A model generated the notes under the pieces. That model did not search any database, was not told where the DNA came from, and saw only the letters and a list, made by a program, of their open reading frames with translations. From Vibrio kanaloae (lineage in GTDB: Bacteria > Pseudomonadota > Gammaproteobacteria > Enterobacterales > Vibrionaceae): a stretch of 64,000 nucleotides of DNA. The translations under genes were made by a program, and so were the position numbers. How positions within the stretch are numbered: the first letter of the stretch is position 1; each line of letters begins with the position of its first letter. Location of the stretch: positions 1,364,001-1,428,000 of the forward strand of contig NZ_AP025498.1 of NCBI RefSeq assembly GCF_024347535.1, given 5' to 3'. Positions 54,456 through 63,870 of the stretch are shown here, piece after piece.

Positions 54456-57400
54456 ATGAGAAGAAGACAATATCCGCTGAGTATCCACATCACTAGCCTT
54501 TTCTTAATTTTGACAATACTTGCCGGTGCAGTACTTATCTCAATCAGCTACCGTCATTCTCAAGAATTGTTACTAGGCACAGTGCGCGAAATTAGTAATG
54601 AGCATCGCGATAAGCTGGAATCGGTATTTAAGCAAGCCATTGCCCCCGTTATCACAACCTTGAATGTGATGGCTGTGAGCCCATTTGTGGCCCATCAAAC
54701 CTTCTCTATCGAGAAAGAATCTTGGCTGGCATCAGTCGATATCATTTTCAAGCAGAATAAAAGTTTGGTTGCTTTATTCTATGCCTCTGATGATGGTGAA
54801 TTCAGAATTTTCCGCCCTTTAAGTACCAATAGACAAAGAGCCGAAAACAATGCACCAGCCAAAGCGACCATGATGATCAGCAGTACGAATCTTAAAGGTG
54901 AAAATTTTATTACTTTTCTTGATGGCACACATCAAGTGATCAGTACCATGCAAGCTGAAAGCAAGTTTAATCCCACGGCCCGCCCTTGGTTCCGTAACGC
55001 AAAGCCTAATGGCTCAATACAACTTTCTGAGCCCTATCAGTTCTATTTTTTACAAACCAATGGAATTACGCTTTCTAGACGATCTGCAGACGACAAGCAT
55101 GTGGTTGGGGCCGATTTCACATTAGAGTCTCTCTCGTCTCAAATCAGTGAACTGGCCTATTCCCCGCAAACCCGACTCGCCTTATTTGACAAACACTTTA
55201 ACCTTCTTGGCCAACATCAGCTTGATCTACCGGTACCTAACCTTGCCCCTGATCAACCCGATGGTTCGATTAAACATAATGGCCAAGCTACAGGGAAGAT
55301 TTCTGGTAGTGAACAAGAACACAGCTTCGTCAAAATGCCTAAACGAGAACAAATGGAAGCATTAAAATCATCCGTATTAGCACCTCTTATCTCTGATGAA
55401 CAGAAATTTAATCTCAAGCTAAAAAACGTTGATTACAACTTAAATACTTGGGCACTAACGTTAACGCCCGTTGAGCTGACTCCAAACGTCACCCTTTATT
55501 TGGCAGAAGCAACACCGCACAATGATTTGCTCTCTGACCTTATTTCCATGCGAGATAAGCAAGTTGGCGTCGCAATTGGTATGTTATTAATCTGCTTCGG
55601 CATTGTATGGTTTGTCGCAAATCGCCTATCTCAACCACTCAATACGCTCGTGCAACTCACTGACAACATCACACGATTTGATTTCAGACGAACCCGCTCC
55701 CCCAAAAGCATGATTAAGGAAGTAGTTGACCTCACGCACTCGATTGAGCTGATGGAACACACGCTTCATGATCTTATCTCTCTACTTCGAGACACCGCAG
55801 GTAATCAGGAATTTTCGATATTAACCAAGAACATTGCTCATCAAAGCTACTTAATAACCAAAGCAGAAACCATTGTGCTCTTTACTCAATCAAAAGAAAA
55901 AGGCGTGTTTGATACAGCGGCCAACCTATCCATTATTCCTTTTAAAGCAGATATCAATGATTTCATCGAACATACTCCTTGGTTGCTATCCCAGCTCAAA
56001 CATGGAGAAACTATCCACTTAAACCGAGAGGATAACGTTCTTAACTATTATCAAAACTCGATCTTCAATTCAGACCTGTTCCTGTTTCCTTTATTGAACC
56101 GCGAGAAATTATTGGTTGGTATCGTCGTGATTGGTTATGAGAGACCTATTACTAAGATTCAAGCAGACAAACATGCCTTTCTAAGAGAGCTGCTGAGTTT
56201 TGCTGAAATAGCCAAAGATAACATTGACCAAATGCAACAGCAGAAAAACATGCTCAATGCCTTAATTGAACTTATTGCGTCAGCGATTGATACCAAATCA
56301 CCCTATACGCAAGGGCACTGCCAAAAAGTACCTGAACTCACCAAATGGATAACCCAAGCAACCATTGATGATGACCATTATTATCCGCAATTTTCACTCG
56401 ATAATAAGCAATGGGAAGAGCTGATGCTAGCCGCCTGGCTTCATGATTGCGGTAAGGTCACTACCCCTGAATATATCGTAGACAAAGCAACCAAATTGGA
56501 GACGGTTTACGACCGTATCCATGAAGTTCGCATGCGTTTCGAGTTGTTAAAACAACAAGCTGAAACGGACTATTGGAGGGCCATAGCTAATGGTGCGCTT
56601 CAAGCAGAAAGCCTCAAGATCCTCAAACAAAAACAATCAGAACTGGACGAAGAATTTTCCTTCGTTGCTAAATGCAACCTGGGTAGTGAATCAATGACGG
56701 AAGAACAAATAGAACGCTTGGACCAAATTGCAAAACGCCAATGGAAACGCACATTAGACGATCAATTAGGCTTGTCTTGGGCTGAAAAAGAAAGGTACAG
56801 CACTAACCAAGGTACAGCAGAACAGGATGAAACAGCACCAAATAACAACAAACAGGCGCTTCCCGTAATGGAACCATTACTTGCTGATAAACCCGAACAT
56901 AAAATACCGTGGGATAACGGCTTTAACCCAGCAGACGTGTGGCCAGAAGAGTTCGTACTCAAACCCGGAGAAACAAAATACAACCAAGGTGAGCTGCATA
57001 ACTTGAAAGTGCGCCATGGTACGCTAAACGATGAAGAACGTTTCATGGTAAACGACCATATCATTCAGACTTTCATCATGCTCAGCAAACTCCCTTACCC
57101 ATCTTATCTCAAAAACATTCCCGATCTCGCCAGCGGCCACCACGAGCGTATTGACGGTAAAGGTTATCCAAGAGGTCTAAACGAAGAGCAATTGCCCTTA
57201 CCGTCTAGAGCAATAGCGATTGCCAGTGCCTTTGAAGCTTTAACGTCAAGTGACCGCCCGTACAAGAAGGGCAAACATTTAGATGAATCACTGAGTATCA
57301 TGACCGACATGGCAACCAGCGGTCACATTGATCCGAAACTGTATTTACTGTTTCTGGAGAACAAGATCTATGACAAATACGCGGCTCGATTTCTTGAACC

Positions 57401-57473
57401 TAACCAACGGTGTAACATTGATCAGGATAAGCATATCCGTCGAGTGAAAGAGTACATGCGCTCGTTGTTCTAG
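54456..57473 (+). CDS. Membrane sensor with HAMP and split HD-GYP domain
   Basis: A 1005-residue protein from ATG 54456, with GGAG six bases upstream. Order: helix 1 (about 10-28), a long periplasmic sensor (Cache-like, by pattern), helix 2 (about 370-390, VAIGMLLICFGIVWFVANRL), HAMP, a GAF-like part (about 450-590), then the HD domain. HD is H663-D664 in WLHDCGKV; HHERIDGKGYPRGL with G903-Y904-P905 lies about 240 residues later. In HD-GYP proteins the distance is about 70, so roughly 170 residues are inserted. Such enzymes usually hydrolyse cyclic di-GMP; that is likely but not certain here. It is monocistronic and divergent from ycdX. Confidence 0.85.
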   Translation: MRRRQYPLSIHITSLFLILTILAGAVLISISYRHSQELLLGTVREISNEHRDKLESVFKQAIAPVITTLNVMAVSPFVAHQTFSIEKESWLASVDIIFKQNKSLVALFYASDDGEFRIFRPLSTNRQRAENNAPAKATMMISSTNLKGENFITFLDGTHQVISTMQAESKFNPTARPWFRNAKPNGSIQLSEPYQFYFLQTNGITLSRRSADDKHVVGADFTLESLSSQISELAYSPQTRLALFDKHFNLLGQHQLDLPVPNLAPDQPDGSIKHNGQATGKISGSEQEHSFVKMPKREQMEALKSSVLAPLISDEQKFNLKLKNVDYNLNTWALTLTPVELTPNVTLYLAEATPHNDLLSDLISMRDKQVGVAIGMLLICFGIVWFVANRLSQPLNTLVQLTDNITRFDFRRTRSPKSMIKEVVDLTHSIELMEHTLHDLISLLRDTAGNQEFSILTKNIAHQSYLITKAETIVLFTQSKEKGVFDTAANLSIIPFKADINDFIEHTPWLLSQLKHGETIHLNREDNVLNYYQNSIFNSDLFLFPLLNREKLLVGIVVIGYERPITKIQADKHAFLRELLSFAEIAKDNIDQMQQQKNMLNALIELIASAIDTKSPYTQGHCQKVPELTKWITQATIDDDHYYPQFSLDNKQWEELMLAAWLHDCGKVTTPEYIVDKATKLETVYDRIHEVRMRFELLKQQAETDYWRAIANGALQAESLKILKQKQSELDEEFSFVAKCNLGSESMTEEQIERLDQIAKRQWKRTLDDQLGLSWAEKERYSTNQGTAEQDETAPNNNKQALPVMEPLLADKPEHKIPWDNGFNPADVWPEEFVLKPGETKYNQGELHNLKVRHGTLNDEERFMVNDHIIQTFIMLSKLPYPSYLKNIPDLASGHHERIDGKGYPRGLNEEQLPLPSRAIAIASAFEALTSSDRPYKKGKHLDESLSIMTDMATSGHIDPKLYLLFLENKIYDKYAARFLEPNQRCNIDQDKHIRRVKEYMRSLF

Positions 57474-57488
57474 CCTTAAATCTATCGT

Positions 57489-58508
57489 TTAGCTTTTAGC
57501 AGAGGAGCTCAACACAGAAGAGGCTATCTCATTGATTGTCGCTCGCGGTGTCTGCTTAGTTTTTGCCTTACTGTGTCTTTTGGCCAATAGCGTATTCGTT
57601 ATGCTCGCGACGACAATTAGATTAATACCCATTAATTGCTGAGTTGAAAACACATCATCAAAGAACAAGCTCTGCCATAGCGCACTGAACAGCATGTTAG
57701 TGAAAATTAGAGGTGCCAACTGAGATCCACTGTCTACCATCTTATACGCTTTAGAGCGGAAAATTTGCGTATTAATAGTAAATAGCGCCAACCCAAAGAC
57801 TCCAAAGCCAATCCAACTGATGCTATCAATTGACAATAAGGTCGCTAAGGCCTCATACCCTCTATCATTCCCAATTACTTCCGCTGCGGAAGAGAGCGAC
57901 GTGACCGCGAGCATGGGAAAAACGAGTATTGCTGCGACTAAGAAGGTCCATGCGTTTAATTCTGCTGGTGTAAGGCTAGTCTTGGAGGCTCGATACAAAC
58001 TCACTTGTGAGCCCGAATTAAACACACCAGCTAACAACCCAAGCAGCAGCTCGGGCCTAAAGAATCTCGAGCCTAATTCAAACTGAGACCAATCCCCTGC
58101 CATCAGCACTACGCCAACAAATGTCACTCCCAAGCAAATCACCGTCGTTGTATGAACTTTAGTTCCAAACATTAACTTTTCTAACAAGGGTATAAATAAA
58201 GGGCCAGTACTAAATAATACGATACCCTCAACCAATGTTAAGGTTTGTAATGATGTAAGAAAGCACCACTGACACGCAACCATGAAGATAGCCCGCATCA
58301 CCAAAGGTTTCCACATCTCTCGTGAAGGCTGAGTGATTTTGTAAAAGGCCAAGAAGAAAAATAGAAATAAGCTAGGTAATAGAAACCGAGCGAAGCTCAG
58401 CAATGAGATTGCCATCGTTTCAGACAAATACTTGGCCAATAAGCCGCTTAAAGACAAACTGAATGTCGACAACAACATAAAAACTGTTGCCTTGGTAATA
58501 TCAGACAT
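57489..58508 (-). CDS. EamA/DMT-family transporter
   Basis: A 339-residue protein from ATG 58506-58508 (MSDITKATVFMLLSTFSLSL), with the Shine-Dalgarno GGAGGT eight bases upstream, which rules out the GTG three codons earlier. Ten hydrophobic segments in two EamA repeats, with a polar C-terminal tail (about 310-339). These exporters move amino acids, metabolites or drugs; the substrate is unknown. It is divergent from a LysR gene 91 bases away, its likely regulator. Confidence 0.85.
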   Translation of the reverse strand: MSDITKATVFMLLSTFSLSLSGLLAKYLSETMAISLLSFARFLLPSLFLFFFLAFYKITQPSREMWKPLVMRAIFMVACQWCFLTSLQTLTLVEGIVLFSTGPLFIPLLEKLMFGTKVHTTTVICLGVTFVGVVLMAGDWSQFELGSRFFRPELLLGLLAGVFNSGSQVSLYRASKTSLTPAELNAWTFLVAAILVFPMLAVTSLSSAAEVIGNDRGYEALATLLSIDSISWIGFGVFGLALFTINTQIFRSKAYKMVDSGSQLAPLIFTNMLFSALWQSLFFDDVFSTQQLMGINLIVVASITNTLLAKRHSKAKTKQTPRATINEIASSVLSSSAKS

Positions 58509-58599
58509 AATTATCACCTCCTATGACCACTACTTTAAAGACATGACGAGATGAAAAATAGCGAGTAATATTAACCACAACTGTAAGGAAAACTTACCA

Positions 58600-59499
58600 A
58601 TGAAGAAACTCGTACCACTAAAATCCGTTTACGCTTTCGTTGCTGTCGCAGAAACAGGCAGCATGACCGAGGCTGCTCATGTGTTATATGTCAGTCACTC
58701 AGCGGTCAGTCAGGCGATAAAATCGTTGGAACAACAGGTCAATAAACCACTGTTCCAGAGAGTGGGACGTCGCGTTGTGCTCAATGCCGCAGGTAAACGA
58801 TATTATCGAAAAGTCGCACCAGCACTAGAACAAGTGATCGAAGCCACCGAGGAGCTGGCAAGAACGCCTAACGATCACCGCATAACTCTTAACATGGTGA
58901 ACTCTCTCGCCATGCATTGGTGGATACCCCGAGTCCCTGATTTCCAAAATTTCGCTCCCTCACTCGATATCCGTATTTCCACGTTAACAGGGCCTTTCGA
59001 TATAGAGCAAGAGGGTGTAGATATCGCCCTTGTGCATGGTAAACCCAATGAGTGGAACCAGTATTACAGCGAAAAATTAGGCGACGATGATCTGGTGTTG
59101 GTGTGCAGTCCAACTCTATTGAAAAATCAAATGGGCTTAAGCGTTGAGCAGATAGTAAAACAGCGTCCACCCATTGGTGTATTTAATCCTAGACGAAAAC
59201 TAGACTGGCAAGTGTGGTGCGACCATTACCAAGTTCCAATGCCCACTTTCCACAGTAACTTGACGTTCGATGTCTCTATTCAAGCTGTGCAAGCCGCAAT
59301 TCGCTCGCTTGGTGTCTTGGTCACTCATCGCCTATTTGTAAAAGATGACATAAGCCACGGTATGCTGGTTGAGCTTGGAGAGCCAGTCCCTAATCCACAC
59401 CAGGATTTCTATTTTGTTTGCCCTAACAACAAATTGAAACAAGAAAGTGTGCTACAACTAAGAGCATGGTTAAGGCATGAATTCACACGCAAAAGCTAA
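58600..59499 (+). CDS. LysR-family regulator, GcvA-like
   Basis: A 299-residue regulator of the GcvA-like branch: AVAETGSMTEAAHVLYVSHS and AVSQAIKSLEQQ at residues about 14-45, the winged helix, then an effector domain with the family's DIRISTL and GVDIALVHGK. It is divergent from the EamA-type gene. The ribosome site lies in the loop of a tiny hairpin (GTAAG/CTTAC, 58583-58597), probably too small to matter. No terminator is visible before ybjQ. Confidence 0.88.
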   Translation: MKKLVPLKSVYAFVAVAETGSMTEAAHVLYVSHSAVSQAIKSLEQQVNKPLFQRVGRRVVLNAAGKRYYRKVAPALEQVIEATEELARTPNDHRITLNMVNSLAMHWWIPRVPDFQNFAPSLDIRISTLTGPFDIEQEGVDIALVHGKPNEWNQYYSEKLGDDDLVLVCSPTLLKNQMGLSVEQIVKQRPPIGVFNPRRKLDWQVWCDHYQVPMPTFHSNLTFDVSIQAVQAAIRSLGVLVTHRLFVKDDISHGMLVELGEPVPNPHQDFYFVCPNNKLKQESVLQLRAWLRHEFTRKS

Positions 59500-59604
59500 C
59501 GCTCAATAGTGATTAAATAAGCAATAACGAATAGAGCCCAACCATAACGTCAACAATAAGATCTAAACCATCTAACAATAAAGCTAGCTTAATAAGAGGA
59601 CACT

Positions 59605-59925
59605 ATGATTATTACCACCACGCAATCTGTCGAAGGCAAACGCATTGTCGATTACAAAGGGGTTATTGCCGGAGAAGCCATTCTAGGAGTGAACGTTTTC
59701 AAAGATATGTTTTCAGGAATTCGTGACTTTGTGGGTGGACGTTCTGGCACTTACGAAAAAGAGCTAGAGAAAGCACGTAACTACGCATTCAAAGAGTTGG
59801 AGCAAAAAGCGATAGAAGCAGGTGCCAACGCGGTGGTTGGTGTTGATATCGATTACGAAGTATTAGGCACAGGTAATGGTATGCTGATGGTTTCAGCAAG
59901 TGGCACAGCTGTTGTCGTAGCTTAA
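59605..59925 (+). CDS. ybjQ: YbjQ family protein (UPF0145, heavy-metal-binding-like)
   Basis: A 106-residue cytoplasmic protein, colinear with E. coli YbjQ (107): [20 protein letters not shown], then [20 protein letters not shown] helix ([15 protein letters not shown]) and [17 protein letters not shown]. It forms pentamers in known structures; the function is not established. GAGG lies ahead of the ATG. It follows the LysR gene by 105 bases, on the same strand; a terminator-like hairpin is at 59962-59993. Confidence 0.9.
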   Translation: MIITTTQSVEGKRIVDYKGVIAGEAILGVNVFKDMFSGIRDFVGGRSGTYEKELEKARNYAFKELEQKAIEAGANAVVGVDIDYEVLGTGNGMLMVSASGTAVVVA

Positions 59926-59959
59926 TAGAGCAGGTAAACACGAAAATGTGTTATGTAAC

Positions 59960-59996
59960 TATTAACCCTTCCTATCAAACTTGGAAGGGTTAAATT
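59960..59996 (+). terminator. Candidate terminator after ybjQ
   Basis: TTAACCCTTCC (59962-59972) and GGAAGGGTTAA (59983-59993) form an 11-bp stem. The downstream T-run is nearly absent, so it is weak as an intrinsic terminator on the plus strand. Confidence 0.5.
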
Positions 59997-60068
59997 GTAC
60001 TCATCTAGACATGAACGTCCATTCAGCAGTCAGCCAATCACATCACCGAATACTGTTTTTCGTGAGTA

Positions 60069-60908
60069 TTACTCCTCTCGAAGCGCCTCAAAACGGTCTA
60101 GACCTCGCAACATTTCAAAGTCCGGCTCTTCAGCTAACAGTTCTCTCATTGAGCCACTAGCTTCAATAGCACGCTCTAAATCATCGATAGACTGAGCTTC
60201 AGCTCCTAATCTTGCGTATGAGCAAGCTCGTTGATACAAAGCGTGAGCATTTTGATCATCGACTTCTAATACACGGTTACATAGGCTCATTGCCCAGTGG
60301 TATTCCTGCATATCCATAGCAGCATCGGCTTTAGAGGTTAGCGCTTCTAAATCTCCAGGACGAATCTTTAATATTTCATCATAGATTTCAATCTTTTGTT
60401 CTGCCGTTTGCGCATTCTGCGCTCTCAACCATAAGTTATGAATCTCATTGATAATTTCAATCTCTCGGTTGTTATCCGAGATGATTCTGGTCTTACGCTT
60501 AAGATCCCTTTCAAGAACATTGAATTTCTTCTCATAGTCTTGAGCAATAGAATTAAGTCGCTGATCAGCCATTTCTTTAGTGGTATGTTTGAGCTCTTTA
60601 ATTGATTGCCAACCAACCAAGGCAATGAGTGAAGCAACACCAGCAATGATATAGAAAAAATACGTCACAGTGACATTCGCATAGTTCAGAGACTTGTCAG
60701 CCACAGAAAGCTCACGATCCGTCATTTGAATGGTTAAGCGCCTTTCAAGATCTTGCTGTTCCATTCGCAACTGCTTCAACTCGTCTAAGATATAGCGTTC
60801 CATCAGCGGTCTATCTAAATACTCTTTTTCTGAGTAGGTAACCTCCTCGCTTGCAAAGCTCATGGTTGTTACCAGTGAGAACACTGCAATCAATAGGATT
60901 CGAAGCAT
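60069..60908 (-). CDS. TPR-containing membrane protein with signal peptide
   Basis: A 279-residue protein. A signal peptide ends near FASE (residue 20). A charged coiled-coil-like stretch (about 30-68) leads to a membrane helix at about 79-103 (VTYFFYIIAGVASLIALVGW), a second coiled coil (to about 150), and then two to three TPR-like repeats from about 165 (YDEILKIRPGDLEALTSKAD, NRVLEVDDQNAHALYQRACS). The TPR part would be cytoplasmic and bind proteins. I find no closer family. It is upstream of nothing obviously related; monocistronic. RBS is weak. Confidence 0.75.
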   Translation of the reverse strand: MLRILLIAVFSLVTTMSFASEEVTYSEKEYLDRPLMERYILDELKQLRMEQQDLERRLTIQMTDRELSVADKSLNYANVTVTYFFYIIAGVASLIALVGWQSIKELKHTTKEMADQRLNSIAQDYEKKFNVLERDLKRKTRIISDNNREIEIINEIHNLWLRAQNAQTAEQKIEIYDEILKIRPGDLEALTSKADAAMDMQEYHWAMSLCNRVLEVDDQNAHALYQRACSYARLGAEAQSIDDLERAIEASGSMRELLAEEPDFEMLRGLDRFEALREE

Positions 60909-61006
60909 TTACATATTCCTTATATATTTCATAGTTGTGTCAATGTATCTCCTAAATGAGAGACAAGCGATAAAGCCGGCAATTTTAAAACTTCAGCGTC
61001 ATTCGT

Positions 61007-61037
61007 AAAAAACCATAGCATACTCACTATGGTTTTC
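61007..61037 (-). terminator. Terminator after the HEPN-like gene
   Basis: On the minus strand GAAAACCATAG and CTATGGTTTTTT form a 10-bp stem around TGAGTATG with a T-run of six. It lies about 25 bases past the stop of the 144-residue gene. Confidence 0.85.
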
Positions 61038-61044
61038 TTATTTC

Positions 61045-61068
61045 TATTTAGTTATTTAGTTATTTAGT
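61045..61068. repeat. Three copies of TATTTAGT
   Basis: TATTTAGT is repeated three times head to tail (61045-61052, 61053-61060, 61061-61068) across the stop codon of the 144-residue gene. Loss or gain of a unit would alter only the last codons. Confidence 0.7.
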
Positions 61069-61494
61069 TTGAGTATTAAGCATCATTTGCCAGTACTCAC
61101 ATTTAGCTAAGAACTCTTTTAAGTAAAGCTCTGGGTTAGCAAGCTTCTCACCGCCTTTCACATCAGCACCAGTCACTCGCCAAAAGTTATGAATCACTAA
61201 GTTCCTGTGGTCAATAAATTCGTTGATTTCGCTTTTTTTAATAGGAAGCTGCGCACCAAACGTTTGTTCATAAAAACTCAGCGACGAGTCTTGTTCACTT
61301 GGTTTTTCTCTTAAAAATGTATCCAAGTTCAAGCCTAGTTGCTGCTGCGTTTCCTTTGGTAGTGCTTTAGCTAATCTAGAAACAACATTGAATAGAGCTA
61401 ACTCAACTTTTTGCGCTGCTAATAAAGACGCACCTAGAAGCGCATTCTCACTGGAAATATGTTGCTCTGTTGGTGATACGGTAGCTATTGTCAC
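61060..61494 (-). CDS. HEPN-motif protein, 144 residues, function unknown
   Basis: I do not know this family. It is mostly helical. The stretch EFIDHRNLVIHNFWRVTG (about residues 98-115) contains R-x4-H (RNLVIH), the catalytic signature of HEPN nucleases, placed near the C-terminus on a predicted helix as in minimal HEPN proteins. The first 30 residues are low-hydrophobic and Ser/Ala-rich. A 98-residue gene lies 73 bases upstream in the same direction; a terminator follows, so the two are likely one unit. HEPN genes often form toxin-antitoxin pairs, usually with an MNT nucleotidyltransferase, which is not seen. Confidence 0.65.
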   Translation of the reverse strand: MTIATVSPTEQHISSENALLGASLLAAQKVELALFNVVSRLAKALPKETQQQLGLNLDTFLREKPSEQDSSLSFYEQTFGAQLPIKKSEINEFIDHRNLVIHNFWRVTGADVKGGEKLANPELYLKEFLAKCEYWQMMLNTQTK

Positions 61495-61567
61495 TTTATT
61501 AACCTCTAATAATCATAACTGGTGTTACTGTACTAAGTTCGATTTACTAAACTTAGCGTTGCCTTGC

Positions 61568-61864
61568 TTACGCTATTTTGTTGATCTGAATGGCGTCTTG
61601 TAATTGAGTACGTCCAGCATCAATAATGAGGAAGCCGGATGCGTCATCATTCTTCTCAACTCGTACCTTGCCGTTAAAGCCACTTTGCGACAATTTTTTT
61701 GCTAACTGCTCTGGCGCCGTTTCAAAAACAATATCCATGAAAGGTAAAAGCTCAGCATCAACAAAGCCATACTCGTTAAACCGTTCCATTGCTTGAGATA
61801 AATGGTCTGAGTCCGTGAATTCAATAATCTCTACTACTTCTTCCAACAACATTTTCGATTCCAT
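61568..61864 (-). CDS. Small acidic protein upstream of the HEPN-like gene
   Basis: A 98-residue protein with alternating strands and helices: EEVVEIIEFTDSDHLSQAM, then a region ending FLIIDAGRTQLQDAIQINKI. It is acidic, with no membrane segment or cysteine. It does not show the GSxx(D/E)xD motif of MNT antitoxins. I cannot assign a family. It lies 73 bases upstream of the HEPN-motif gene on the same strand and may be its partner; that is inference from position alone. A start four codons further in (MLLEEVVEI) is possible. Confidence 0.6.
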   Translation of the reverse strand: MESKMLLEEVVEIIEFTDSDHLSQAMERFNEYGFVDAELLPFMDIVFETAPEQLAKKLSQSGFNGKVRVEKNDDASGFLIIDAGRTQLQDAIQINKIA

Positions 61865-62085
61865 ATTCGCCAGAAAGTGACTAACACAAGCACATACGTT
61901 TTGCTTACAGACATTTTTGTGCTCAAAGACAATCCTTAAGTTATCGCAAAATCATAACATATCAACACTCGTAAATATTCTTTATTTACCTCTAAGCTAT
62001 TGGGAATACTAGAGAACAACAGAAAACTAGCCAGGCGTGATCAAGCCAAGATCGTCTGTTTAAGTGCCGCAATCTGCTGGAGATT
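61865..62085. other. Intergenic region, nothing found
   Basis: This gap lies between the MdlB-like gene and the 98-residue gene, both on the minus strand. I see no gene or clear terminator in it. It probably contains the promoter of the small two-gene unit. Confidence 0.5.
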
Positions 62086-63870
62086 TCAAGCTAGAATAGA
62101 CTGAGAATCACTCGTTTCAACAATTGACTCTTTCAACAAACCAGCATAAATACCATTCAGAGCAACCAACGATTGATGGTTACCTTGTTCGACAATTTCC
62201 CCCTTCTCCAACACCAAAATTGTATCAGAATGACGAACGGTGCTCAGACGGTGTGCAATCGCAATCACGGTTTTTTCCCTGAAAAGACGCTGCATCGCTT
62301 TTTGGATGAGATCCTCGGTGATGGAATCCACCGAACTAGTTGCTTCATCAAGCATCATCAACTGTCCACCCTGGGCGACCGCTCTTGCGAACGAAATAAG
62401 CTGCGTTTGCCCCACAGACAAATTTGTGCCGTTCTTTTCCAAGTGGAAGTCATAACCTTGTGGCAATTGTTCAATAAACTTATCGGCGTAAACATAACGC
62501 GCTGCCTGCTCAACCTCGGTTTTAGATAGATGCGTTTTACCCAACGCAATATTGAACTGAATTGTCTCTTCAAATAAGTGCACGTCTTGCATCATCATTG
62601 AGAACAAATGAGCAGAGTCTTCGCTTGAAATCTGCGACAGCTCAATACCATTCAATAAAATGCTGCCCTCATAGTTTTGATAAGTTTTAGAAATCAAACG
62701 AAGAATCGTAGACTTGCCAGATCCAGTGGAACCGACAAGCGCAATTTGATGTCTCTTCTCCAATACAAAAGAGACATTTTTCAACACATACGGAGCATCG
62801 TCTTTGTAGCGGAAACTCACGTTCTTAAACTCAAGGCTCTCAAACTGCTCTAGCTGTTTTTCAACCTTTTTTGATGGCAATAAATGATGCTCTTCCTCTT
62901 CAGTTGGCTCAACAAACAGCTCTTCTATATGGTCAAACGCCGCGAATGAACTCTGAATCGAAGCAATCTGCGAGGTAAAATCACGGATCGGGACAAACAC
63001 TTTCTCTAACGTGTTGATGAAGGCGATCAACACACCTAAGGTTAGTGCGCCTTCAATCACTTGCTCAGAGCCATACCAGATCATAATCGCGATGGTGATA
63101 GAGGTGATGCCAGAGATAAACGAGAACAAAATCGCATCGTATTTATTGATCTTCTTCTGCGCTCTTAAAAACTCATCAGTATAGCCTTGGTAGCGCTGTT
63201 CGACTTGCTCTTCCGCTCGGTACATCTGAACAGTTTTCATGCCAAACAAGACTTCTTGTAAAAAGCCAATACCCCGAGCCAGCGAAGAACGAGTCACCTT
63301 ATATAAGGCACGAAGTCGGTTTCTCACATACACCGTCAAATACATCACTGGCGGCATAATGATCAATACAATCATCGTTAACTGCCAATCAATAAAGAAC
63401 ATCATCACCAACAGAGCAATGGTATTGATGCTGTCTTTAACTAGCCCTACAACCGACTGAACAAACGTCTCGCCGATGGTTTCCAAGTCACTGGTTAATC
63501 GTGAAAGCGTTACGCCAATCGGTGTGTTATCAAAATAGCTGCGCGGCAGTTTAAGTACGCGAGCAAACAACACTGAGCGCATGTCAGTTATCGTGTATTG
63601 CCCTGTTTTACGCAGGTTGTACGAATAGGTGGTATCCACCACATAGCTCGCCACCAGCACGGTAACAAGATAGAAGACATATTCGAGCAGACCATCCATA
63701 TCCCCATGACTCAGGTGAACATCGATCACTTGAATGATCAGCCAAGGGAACAACAAACTCGTGATGACAGAAAGAGGAAGCATAGCGATGCCCAACATCG
63801 CAGAGCCTTTGTATTTCTTAGCAAACTTAAAAAAGTGCTTGAGGTACTTGAGATCAACACCTTTTAACAT
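62086..63870 (-). CDS. mdlB: ABC exporter, permease-ATPase half, MdlB-like
   Basis: A 594-residue half-transporter: six membrane helices in residues about 15-320, then an ATPase domain with Walker A VGSTGSGKSTILRLI, Q-loop LFSMMMQDVHLFE, signature LSVGQTQLISFARA and Walker B LMMLDEATSSVDS. The altered signature (LSVGQ instead of LSGGQ) is the one E. coli MdlB has, which supports this call over MsbA-type exporters. Its ATG overlaps the end of the preceding ABC gene by seven bases, so the two form a heterodimeric exporter. Substrate unknown (multidrug-like by family). Confidence 0.85.
   Translation of the reverse strand: MLKGVDLKYLKHFFKFAKKYKGSAMLGIAMLPLSVITSLLFPWLIIQVIDVHLSHGDMDGLLEYVFYLVTVLVASYVVDTTYSYNLRKTGQYTITDMRSVLFARVLKLPRSYFDNTPIGVTLSRLTSDLETIGETFVQSVVGLVKDSINTIALLVMMFFIDWQLTMIVLIIMPPVMYLTVYVRNRLRALYKVTRSSLARGIGFLQEVLFGMKTVQMYRAEEQVEQRYQGYTDEFLRAQKKINKYDAILFSFISGITSITIAIMIWYGSEQVIEGALTLGVLIAFINTLEKVFVPIRDFTSQIASIQSSFAAFDHIEELFVEPTEEEEHHLLPSKKVEKQLEQFESLEFKNVSFRYKDDAPYVLKNVSFVLEKRHQIALVGSTGSGKSTILRLISKTYQNYEGSILLNGIELSQISSEDSAHLFSMMMQDVHLFEETIQFNIALGKTHLSKTEVEQAARYVYADKFIEQLPQGYDFHLEKNGTNLSVGQTQLISFARAVAQGGQLMMLDEATSSVDSITEDLIQKAMQRLFREKTVIAIAHRLSTVRHSDTILVLEKGEIVEQGNHQSLVALNGIYAGLLKESIVETSDSQSILA

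Noticed and set aside
61060..61864. A classic HEPN-MNT toxin-antitoxin pair
   Set aside because: The partner protein lacks the MNT nucleotidyltransferase motif, so only a HEPN-like protein with an unknown partner can be claimed.
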